The notes under the pieces: model-generated
Told to the model about the DNA's origin: nothing
What the model saw: only the letters and a program-made list of their open reading frames with translations
Databases searched by the model: none
Translations under genes and position numbers: made by a program
In this document: piece by piece, positions 54,575 through 64,000 of the stretch
Layout of the letters: every line of letters begins with the position of its first letter
How positions within the stretch are numbered: position 1 is the first letter of the stretch
Source: Effrenium voratum
Taxonomy: Eukaryota > Sar > Dinophyceae > Suessiales > Symbiodiniaceae
Reading direction: 5' to 3'
DNA: 64,000 nucleotides
NCBI GenBank assembly: GCA_963377175.1
Contig: CAUJNA010000511.1
Location: 62,001-126,000, forward strand

Positions 54575-57500
54575 CCACACCAGGTTGGAGGTGACGCCCA
54601 AAGCTCGGGACACTGCGAAGATCACCTCACACATGCAAGGGTCCTTTTGCCAAAAGAATGAGTACCCAGCTCCAAGAACCGACTTTTGGGTTTCTGCTGG
54701 TTTCCCTTCAAACCGACCTGAAAGGGTACCGAGCCTCAAATAAAAAAGGTGCGCGTGACACTGAAGCACTGAAGCTGATCGTTCCAGGTTCGTGGCTGTG
54801 TAGTAATCTTCTTGGTTCAGGCCGAAGTACTGCCTGGGCTCCGGCTCAGGCAAGCGGCACTGCCCAAGCTGTCCACTATTCTGAGACAAAAGATAGCTAA
54901 TCTGGGCCCCCTGGCATGCAGGTGCCTGACAGAGCATCCACGTTGGGCCATGGGTTCCTGGGAAAGGCAATCAGGACTGCAGCAACAACAGGCATCGTTT
55001 TTGCTTTGGCCGCGTCCATCACTCTTGGCAACACGATGAATGCAGTATATAAAGACATCTCTTGGCAGGGCACCCCTTCGAGATCGCTTGAGGCGATCCA
55101 TGCAACAGGGACACTCTGTCGCTATCTCAACAGTTATTATTGGGCTGTCTCAAACATTCTACCGCCCATTCCAACCGCGGCCCTACAATCTCGGATGTTC
55201 TTCGCTGTCCCGACGATCCGACGACGACCGCCCTAACCCTCAACCCACCCAGATCACCCTAGACAACGCTCCGTCAAAGCAAATGGAAACAACAAACGAC
55301 TGAAGCCCCGTCCCCAGCATTCCGACTATCCTGAACAGTGTTGTTCTGCCTTCTGAATGGTGTACTTTGCATTTCTAAATTATGTTTGTCTGATTTGCGT
55401 ACTTTGGAAAATTCAAGCATGCAAAGGCATGGCCGGTGCCTGTTGGGTTGAGTCGCTCCCGATGGGCCTAGTGCCTCGTGAATTCCTTGCCCATGCCACC
55501 AAGTCTCTTCACCTTTCCGGTCGCCTCCAGAACAGGCGGAATGGCCTCGCCGAAGCTCAGGTCTCTCCGCCCCCAATGCCCCCAGGTCTCTCTGCGCCTG
55601 AAAGCAGACCTCCGCAAGCTTCACCAGGGGGTCATTGGGGAAGTTGTCCTGACGGAACGCGGAGACGCAGCTTGTCCTTCCAAGCCGAACTTTCACCGCC
55701 AGTGCAGGCCTGGGCAAACTGCCGCTGGATGGTGTAGCGCCTTAGAGCCCAGGCAGCGTCCAAGTCTGCTTCTGACACTACGCTCCCAAGTCACAGCACA
55801 GCTGTTCCACTAGGCAGCCACGCGGGTCTGTGTTGCGCAGCACACCGTGGCCGAAGCCCGGGATGACCTTGCCCGAGGCCAGTGTGTCCTGGCCAGGCCA
55901 AGTGTGGATTCAAACGGTGCCGTTATGCTCCAAAAAAGTGCTATCCCCAACAGCGAGCCCAGAAAACCAGCAAATTCTCCGCCCGCTCTGGAAGCCACTG
56001 GAACCCTCCCACGGAACAGCTTTCAGCTTGGCATCATTCCAAGGAAGACATTTAAAAAGCTGCTCCAGACCGCTCCGGAGCTGTGGGCAATGACCCAACA
56101 GTGAAAAACTCCACGGTAGTCTTACACCACATGTAAATTATCCAGACCATGCATTCAGAAAGCAGGTCAGGTCTGCTTTTGCCTTGCCTCCTAAACGAAC
56201 ACAACACAGACAAGCAAGTCAACGCCACCCCATCGTCTTGCACTGTTGACTCATCTGAGGCACCACCAGTCGATCGGCACGACTGCTGGCCGGCTTGGTG
56301 TGCATGTCGCTCACATCTCACATGCCCGCTGCTCCCTTTTCTGCCAACCTCGTATGACATGGCCAATCTTTCATGCAATGACTTGTGCGCCGACAGCTCA
56401 ACGTCGCCCCCACTGCATGGGATTGAGTGCCGTCTTGAATGGGGCAATGTCGTCTTGCACTGTTGACTCATCTGAGGCACCACCAGTCGATCGGCACGAC
56501 TGCTGGCCGGCTTGGTGTGCATGTCACTCACATCTTACATGCCCGCTGCTCCCTTTTCTGCCAACCTCGTATGACATGGCCAATCTTTCATGCAATGACT
56601 TGTGCGCCGACAGCTCAACGCCACCCCCACTGCATGGGATTGAGTGCCGTCTTGAATGGGGCAATGTCGTCTTGCACTGTTGACTCATCTGAGGCACCAC
56701 AAGTCGATCGGCACGACTGCTGGCCGCCTTGGTGTGCATGTCACTCACATCTTACATGCCCGCTGCTCCCTTTTCTGCCAACCTCGTATGACATGGCCAA
56801 TCTTTCATGCAATGACTTGTGCGCCGACAGCTCAACGACACCCCCACTGCATGGGATTGAGAGCCGTCTTGAATGGGGCAATGTCGTCTTGCACTGTTGA
56901 CTCATCTGAGGCACCACCAGTCGATCGGCACGACTGCTGGCCGGCTTGGTGTGCATGTCCCTCACATCTTACATGCCCGCTGCTCCCTTTTCTGCCAACC
57001 TCGTATGACATGGCCAATCTTTCATGCAATGACTTGTGCGCCGACAGCTCAACGCCACCCCCACTGCATGGGAGGGATGCCGTCTTGAAATGGGGCAATG
57101 TCGTCTTCACCTGTTGACTCCTCTGAGGCAACCACAAGTCATCGGCATCGACTGCTGGCCGCACTTGGGGTGCAATGTCCACTCACTATCTTAACAATGA
57201 GTTTTCGAGAAATACTTTTTCTGCCAACCTCTCGTGGAACATGGCCAATCTTTCATGCAAATGACTTTTGCGCCGACAGCTCAACGCCAACCCCCACTGC
57301 ATGGTGATTGAGTGCCGTCTGGAATGGGGCCAAGTCGTCCTGCACTGTATTGACTGCATCTAGGCACCACCAGTCGATCGGCACGACTGCTGGCCGCTTG
57401 GTGGGCATGTCCCACCCACCCCCCCCCCCCCAACATCTTAACATGCCCGCAGCTCCCTGTGCTGCCAACCTCTATGAACATGGCCAATCTTTCAATGCAA

Positions 57501-60500
57501 TGACTTGTGCGCCGACACAGCTCAACGCCACCCCCACTGCATGGGATTGAGTGCCGTCTTGAATGGGGCAATGTCGTCTTGCACTGTTGACTCATCTGAG
57601 GCACCACCAGTCGATCGGCCCGACTGCTGGCCGGCTTGGTGTGCATGTCACTCACAACCTCGTATGACATGGCCAATCTTTCATGCAATGTCTTGCACTG
57701 TTGACTCATCTGAGGCACCACCAGTGGATCGGCCCGACTGCTGGCCGGCTTGGTGTGCATGTCACTCACATCTTACATGCCCGCTGCTCCCTTTTCTGCC
57801 AACCTCGTATGACATGGCCAATCTTTCACGCAATGACTTGTGCGCCGACAGCTCAACGCCACCCCCACTGCATGGGATTGAGTGCCGTCTTGAATGGGGC
57901 AATGTCGTCTTGCACTGTTGACTCATCGAGGCACCACCAGTCGATCGGCACGACTGCTGGCCGGCTTGGTGTGCATGTCACTCACATCTTACATGCCCGC
58001 TGATCCCTTTTCTGCCAACCTCGTATGACATGGCCAATCTTTCATGCAATGACTTGTGCGCCGACAGCTCAACGCCACCCCCACTGCATGGGATTGAGTG
58101 CCGTCTTGAATGGGGCAATGTCGTCTTGCACTGTTGACTCATCTGAGGCACCACCAGTCGATCGGCCCGACTGCTGGCCGGCTTGGTGTGCATGTCACTC
58201 ACATCTTACATGCCCGCTGCTCCCTTTTCTGCCAACCTCGTATGACATGGCCAATCTTTCATGCAATGACTTGTGCGCCGACAGCTCAACGCCACCCCCA
58301 CTGCATGGGATTGAGTGCCGTCTTGAATGGGGCAATGTCGTCTTGCACTGTTGACTCATCTGAGGCACCACCAGTCGATCGGCCCGACTGCTGGCCGGCT
58401 TGGTGTGCATGTCACTCACATCTTACATGCCCGCTGCTCCCTTTTCTGCCAACCTCGTATGACATGGCCAATCTTTCATGCAATGACTTGTGCGCCGACA
58501 GCTCAACGTCACCCCCACTGCATGGGATTGAGCGCCGTCTTGAATGGGGCAATGTCGTCTTGCACTGTTGACTCATCTGAGGCACCACCAGCCGATCGGC
58601 ACGACTGCTGGCCGGCTTGGTGTGAATGTCACTCACATCTTACATGCCCGCTGCTCCCTTTTCTGCCAACCTCGTATGACATGGCCAATCTTTCATGCAA
58701 TGACTTGTGCGCCGACAGCTCAACGCCACCCCCACTGCATGGGATTGAGTGCCGTCTTGAATGGGGCAATGTCGTCTTGCACTGTTGACTCATCGAGGCA
58801 CCACCAGTCGATCGGCACGACTGCTGGCCGGCTTGGTGTGCATGTCACTCACATCTTACATGCCCGCTGCTCCCTTTTCTGCCAACCTCGTATGACATGG
58901 CCAATCTTTCATGCAATGACTTGTGCGCCGACAGCTCAACGCCACCCCCACTGCATGGGATTGAGTGCCGTCTTGAATGGGGCAATGTCGTCTTGCACTG
59001 TTGACTCATCTGAGGCACCACCAGTCGATCGGCACGACTGCTGGCCGGCTTTGGTGTGCATGTCACTCACATCTTACATGCCCGCTGCTCCCTTTTCTGC
59101 CAACCTCGTATGACATGGCCAGTCTTTCATGCAATGACTTGTGCGCCGACAGCTCAACGCCACCCCCACTGCAAGGAATCGAGTGCCGTCTTGAATGGGG
59201 CAATGTCGTCTTGCACTGTTGACTCATCTGAGGCACCACCAGTCGATCGTCCCGACTGCTGGCCGGCTTGGTTTGCAGCACCCTCAACTATGACAACCAC
59301 AACATGCACATATGAAATGACCAATCTTTCGTTGACGTTGGCCAACAGCTCAACGCCACCCCTGCTACAATATCTTCTTGCACTGTTGACTCATTTGTGG
59401 CACCACTTGTTGTTCGCCATTACTCTTGGTGTGCATGTTCCGTGCTTGGACAGAAAAGCCAAAGGTCTGCTAGTCTAGCAAACCAGTGGCTTTTTTGACT
59501 TGGGTTCCCAAAACTGTGTAATTCCCATCCTTGGCAAACTGTGTGAGCAGCTCCACAGTGGGCTCCTGGCCTCAAATGCTTGGCATTTTGAGTCACTTAA
59601 GCCCACGTTCACATCTTGCGTAAAGGGCTTGCAACGCATTGCCCGTGCCGTGACATGGGTTGTCATGCCCAAAACAAAATGTGGCCCTGGCTGCCGAGCT
59701 CGGCTTTGGTGTTCTTCAACCAACGCAGGCACTCCTGGGCGAACAAAGCAGCAAGCCACATGCACAACGTGAACGACCTCTTGGGCGTGCAAAGTAAAGG
59801 CGATATCTCACTCACATGCAAAATAGAAAAGCCTTAGCATACTGCATGGGTGCATTTAGATAGCAAAACAATGTGGGATGACTGCACCTGGTGACATCTC
59901 TTGAATTTTGAATCTGTGGAAAAATGAAGAAACCACAAGCCGAAGCAGCGCCTGGTTGGCGAGACCGTGCAAGGGCCCGGCCTGGGAAACTTGTCCGGTC
60001 TGCTTGTGACTACATCCAGGCTCACTTCGGGCACTTCATTGGGATCACATCTCCCCTCCCAAGCTTACAGGATGTGGCAAAGGCGCGGGCCAAACCACAC
60101 ACACCAGCAGCGTAGGAATAGTACCTGGCAAAGCCAATCAACGAACGAAGCCACAAAGCACATGATCCTCTAGCGCAAGGCAAAACCCCTCGGGACACGA
60201 TGACAGTGAGAAATCATGTTCAGCGTACGGTCTTTGGCTTGGCCTAAACTCAATCATGGTATCCTCCACTGCAAATGACAGGTGCTGTTGCGCCGCTCGA
60301 AAGAAATCATTGGCTCCAACCAGCTTGACTACTGCAACTGTCGGGGCTGAAAGCACGCTTTGTATCTAGGACACAAGTAGAACACTCCTGCAAAAGCAAC
60401 ATCTCACCCAGCTGACCAGGTTTCTGGCGACAAGATGCGTTTTGGGGCCTAAGGCAGATTGGCTCACGGGTCGCTCAAGGCACTACCCACCAGGTGCGTC

Positions 60501-62903
60501 GTGTGCGCGGAAACGTTGCCCGCCTCAAGGCCGGGCCGGGCATCATCTACACAGTTGCTGCTCGTGAAAGCCGGCAAAGACCAAGCGGGCGGTTGCCATG
60601 TTTGAGCTTTGAGGATTGGAAAACTTCTCAGCTGCGGTTGCACAGCTGCAAGTCCCAAAGAATTGTTCTGTCGATTTGGATGGCGCGAAGGGTGGAAAGA
60701 AACTGGTGACTGGCACCTCGTGGTCTGCATGGAGCATCAGGTACAAGCGCGTCACATCCATGAAGAGGGGATCTTTGGACACACCTTGGGGTGTTCATCA
60801 AACACCTTGACGTGTCAGTGGCAAGGGCACTATCTCAGAACCGCGCCGAGCATCTGGGCGTAGTTTCCCGCCCAGTCCATGGTTGGGTCGCTGGGGATCT
60901 TGGCAAGTGTTTCAAGTGTCAGCTGGCACATGAGTCCTTCATGAGCATGTTTGCTGATCCATGTTTTAATCACACAAGCAAAGAAAATGCAAAGCCCACA
61001 GCACTTGCCTCTGGCTCACAGTTAGCAAGCAACTGCCAAGGCTGAGGGACGAGCATGCTTGCCCTCTGCAAAGACATTGCGGAAGATGCGGGCAGCCAAA
61101 ATGGGCGTCTTTGCTACCAGGGACAGCGCCTGGGAAAACCGTGGCAGCCAGCCTGCCAGCTGAAAGCTTGTTGAGAAACCATGCTTAAGTTTGTTGATGT
61201 GAAACAGGCCTTTGATGAGAAAAGCACCGCACTTTCTGGCCTTTGGTCTTTTCGTCACGAGTCAAGAGCTGAGCCACTGGGGCACCGCACATCCTCCAAG
61301 GTGTGGGTCCTGCAATCTTCCCGCAAATGGCAATCTTCCCGAGTCCGGGAATGTTCTGATACGTTGAGGAAGTATGTCAGTTGCCTGCCAATTGGGCAGT
61401 GTCAATAAAGTCAGACAACGGCCATGTTATTGGCATTGTCTGGGCATTGGCACCTGCACGGGTGAATGGCCAATGTGTTGTTTGCTTTTTGTTTTTGCTG
61501 TTGTTTGTTTAAAACATAGATAGTATCATAATATCCATCCCTGCTGTTGATCTTCCTCACCCTGGCATGTTTGACCCGGGTGTCTGGCCAATACTCTGTC
61601 TTCTTCACGCTGCCAGAGCGGTATGCCTGGCCAGACTTGGAGAGGATGTCAGGGTCAGGATGTCAGGATGCGTCTGCTTGCCACGTCCCAAAACAAATCG
61701 CAGAGCTCGGATGCAGAACCTTCCAGTGTTCCCTGCCAGGCGCAGGTGGGCGCAAGTTGGCCCGTGCCTTGCCAAAGTCACTGGTGGGCTGGAGTGCTAG
61801 CAAACCCATGGCCAGCTGGGTCATGGGATGGGTATCCTGACACCACATCCACTCTCTCTCACAGCAATTCAAAGCAATGCCGGCGTTCGTCATTGGATTG
61901 ATCTGACTCTCTGCCTGTATCTAGCAAGCAGCCGTCATTCCGCATCAAAAGACCCCCGACCTGGGCATCACAGTTGACTTGCCAGGGGGGGGTCGCGGCT
62001 TTAGAAAACTCCGCAATTGATACATACTTCAGTCCTTGGGCAGCGCATCGATCATCTTGGTGACGCTCTCGGGAAGCGCCGATCGCTTGTGCAGCTCCTC
62101 GTTGAGTGCCTGCCGAGCAGCCGGACAAATATCGTGTCCATGTCAAGGAAACGATGCCAATTAACAAGCGAATGACCTCATAGCAGAACGTTGGATCGTG
62201 AGAAACGCAAGATTCAACGTGGCAGACCCAATATAGCAGGGAATCATGAAAGCACAATTTCTACGTGATGCACCCGAGCAGTGCTCAGCAAGCCAGTCTT
62301 AAGTAGCTTTCTGCCTTCACTTCCGCATCGGATGGCATCTCACCAGTCAGCAGCAGCCAGAATGACGCCTTGCGAAGGTATGTTCCATCAAAGACACCAC
62401 ATGAAGCAACCACCACCGCCAACATCCCTTGAGGCAACACTGCCAAACAAATCCTCTGCACTTGTCATACATCACAACACACTCTCAGCCTCAAGCCAAG
62501 CAAATGTGCGCCAATGGCCTCTTCTCAACCGTGCAAGAGGCGCCTCCGGCAGGCCAATCTTGCTGCCCGGCGCCTTTGGGAGATTGTCCATGCACTCCTG
62601 ACGGAGTCGCACTCTGACGGTAAGGCCAGATCCGAGCCCTGAGGCAACTGGAGCTCATGCGCAGCACTCCTGCAAAGTGTAGCCGCGGTAGCGGATGCCC
62701 TCCATGGGATCCTCACAGCAAGGCACCATGAGATTCGAGGCAAAAAGCCCGGAAAAACAAAAAAAAGTAGCAATGTGAGTGGCACCCGTGGAAGATCAGA
62801 ACCAGCCCGTTCTCGATCTTTGTTCCGTCTGTCACCCTTGATGCAGTCCAGCAAGGATGTCTCGCTGACCAGGCAGGTGATGCCGCGCATGCCACCGATG
62901 CAC
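54575..62903 (-). CDS. citrate synthase, multi-exon host gene
   Basis: Catalyses condensation of oxaloacetate with acetyl-CoA in the TCA/glyoxylate cycle. Exons on the minus strand by homology: 62849-62903 (GGMRGITCLVSETSLL), 62670-62711 (GIRYRGYTLQ), 62544-62597, 62315-62368 (FWLLLTGEMPSD), 62035-62109 (ALNEELHKRSALPESVTK), 61768-61836 (HPMTQLAMGLLALQ), 61579-61626 (KKTEYWPDT), 61058-61129, 60842-60898 (MDWAGNYAQMLG), 60717-60781 (LYLMLHADHE), 60468-60523 (NVSAHTTHLVGSALSDP, with a catalytic-site His), 59952-59981 (GPLHGLANQ), 59691-59734, 55824-55888 (PGFGHGVLRNTDPR, catalytic His), 55710-55740, 55598-55648, 54935-54963 (NPWPNVDALS), 54797-54833 and 54575-54625 (FAVSRALGVTSNLVW). Many introns begin GC or GA. 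N-terminal exons and a few small internal ones were not found. Confidence 0.85.
56231..59270. repeat. 217-bp satellite array inside a citrate synthase intron
   Basis: About fifteen tandem copies; TGTTGACTCATCTGAGGCAC recurs at 56244, 56461, 56678 and 56895, exactly 217 nt apart. Copies at 57098-57500 are full of small indels, one copy near 57660 is deleted, and a degenerate half-copy lies near 59370. Frames without stops arise on both strands but are only the repeat. The array lies in the intron between the exons at 59691 and 55824. Confidence 0.95.
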
Positions 62904-63189
62904 CTCGTAAGAAAAGTGGGACAAAACAGCCTGTGGTTTTTCAGCTCGGCCCAGCGCAAGTTGGAAGGCTCCTGTTGAAATGCTTTGTTCATGGTGCCGG
63001 ATGCACATCGTGAGTTGAAGACATGAAGGGGACTTGCGTGAACAAATTAAGATCAACAAGCCATGTAAAAGGATACATTCGCCTCGGCCCCCAGGGCTGG
63101 GAAGAGGTTCTCTGTCAGAGGCCAAGATCTGCCTCCAGTGTGCTCCCAGGGGCTGAAAAGTCGTCAGGTTCTTTCAGGAAAGGGATCTG
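62904..63189. other. host sequence upstream of the first recognised citrate synthase exon
   Basis: No exon could be recognised. The 5' end of the gene (targeting peptide and start codon) may lie here or beyond the window. Confidence 0.3.
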
Positions 63190-63530
63190 GACAAAACCGG
63201 TATCTCCGATCAACTTCCTCCGGTCAGATCCCGTCAAATCGTCTAGAAAAGTTCACCACAGAAACCACTCAAATCCTCCAACTCCAGTCAAGCCAGTAAA
63301 ATCCCCCTTCCCCCTCTTGAAGCACCGGTCAAATCCCCACTAAAAACCGCAGAAACCAGTCAAACCCCCTCTAAAAGGCAGGAATTCCATTTTAAACCGG
63401 TCAAATCCCCCCAGAAACCAATCGAATCCCCCCGAAAAACCGTAGAAGCCGGTCAACTTCCCCTCTAGAAACCTTCTCTAAAAACCGGTCCAACTCCGGT
63501 CAAGTCCCCTAGAAACCGGCAAAATTGCAC
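63190..63530. repeat. degenerate short tandem repeat (CCGGTCAAATCCCC)
   Basis: About eight imperfect copies of AACCGGTCAAATCCCC at 25-35-nt spacing. Non-coding. The remaining 63531-64000 shows no recognisable gene. Confidence 0.6.
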
Positions 63531-64000
63531 CTTCGCTTGGCCCAAGCCCACTGTCATTCTGCTCGCCATGTGGAAACGCGCGGACATGCACCCTGTACCT
63601 TGGAAACCAGCTCATGCATTTCGGCGCCGACTCACTCTCTCTAACAAACACAACACTTCAAGGCAAACTAACACACTGCATGCCTGAAAGCCAGCCAAAA
63701 CCGGACTGGCTGAGGCGGGCCGCGAACGGTTTACAATAAAAATGCCATGTGTATGATGACACAATGCGTCCACAGGGAGAACAAGCACCAAAGCAGAGCA
63801 ACACATGCAGCATCTGCTGACCCAAGTCGTTGCTCGGCAAACATGAATCTGACCCATCTTGTCGGAAACCGCTCAAATGGTCAGTTCTGGCCACTCTCTA
63901 CCAGGGACATCCAGGGACCATGGCAGCCGCCGCCACAACCACTGTTCAGCTTCAGCGCTCGAGCCGAATCAGTTGACAAATGTAGGTGTACTGTGCATTA

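Noticed and set aside
54452..54970. A single 172-residue host protein on the minus strand.
   Set aside because: It is read-through of three citrate synthase exons and their introns.
56246..59222. Repeated ~150-residue ORFs on both strands.
   Set aside because: They are the 217-bp satellite read in stop-free frames; the array lies in an intron and the frames change with each indel.
56231..59270. Regular repeat array as a possible CRISPR.
   Set aside because: The whole 217-bp unit is repeated with no unique spacers, in a eukaryotic intron.

Overview
The window looks like a stretch of dinoflagellate nuclear genome (inference) that holds a dense cluster of endogenous Polinton-like (PLV / Maverick / virophage-type) DNA viruses. 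The strongest host evidence is on the right. A citrate synthase gene on the minus strand is cut into about twenty tiny exons, and many of its introns start with GC or GA instead of GT, a pattern known from dinoflagellates. Both retrotransposons in the window carry a C5-cytosine methyltransferase-like domain, also reported in dinoflagellates.

Layout. (1) 1-7125 and 13083-about 20100: a very AT-rich PLV ('PLV-A'), cut off by the left edge. It has a double-jelly-roll major capsid protein, penton-like minor capsid protein, FtsK/HerA-type packaging ATPase, retroviral-type (rve) integrase, lipase, a fibre protein with an S74 autoprocessing chaperone, zinc-finger proteins and F-box-like proteins. 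(2) 7126-13082: a GC-richer DIRS-like retroelement that has split the fibre gene. (3) About 20290-29163 and 41479-51654: a GC-rich PLV lineage ('PLV-G'), present as several rearranged, partly inverted partial copies. It encodes homologues of the PLV-A capsid, penton, ATPase, integrase and one minor virion protein, plus an N6-adenine methyltransferase, a C5-methyltransferase-like protein, an HNH nuclease and a polymerase-like/SF1 helicase protein that are not seen in PLV-A. (4) 29164-41478: a 12.3-kb LINE inserted into a PLV-G gene with a 17-bp target-site duplication. It carries a C5-DNA methyltransferase, several overlapping ORFs, an endonuclease, an RT and an RNase H. (5) 51655-51754: an assembly gap, followed by 1.8 kb of almost pure polypurine microsatellite. 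(6) 53581-64000: host sequence with the citrate synthase gene, one intron of which contains about fifteen copies of a 217-bp satellite.

How it works together. PLV-A and PLV-G share a run of genes on one strand (penton, a lineage-specific DNA-binding/zinc protein, then a minor virion protein). In PLV-A, capsid, penton, fibre, ATPase and integrase genes carry a TTTCTA motif shortly upstream of the start codon, resembling the TCTA late promoter of the virophage mavirus and its giant-virus host. A different motif precedes a rightward block of putative early genes. Many viral genes are frameshifted or cut. Most of this is therefore fossil, although the PLV-A ATPase, integrase and several accessory ORFs are intact. 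Functions are assigned by reading motifs and by comparing the two lineages inside the window; no database search was possible.
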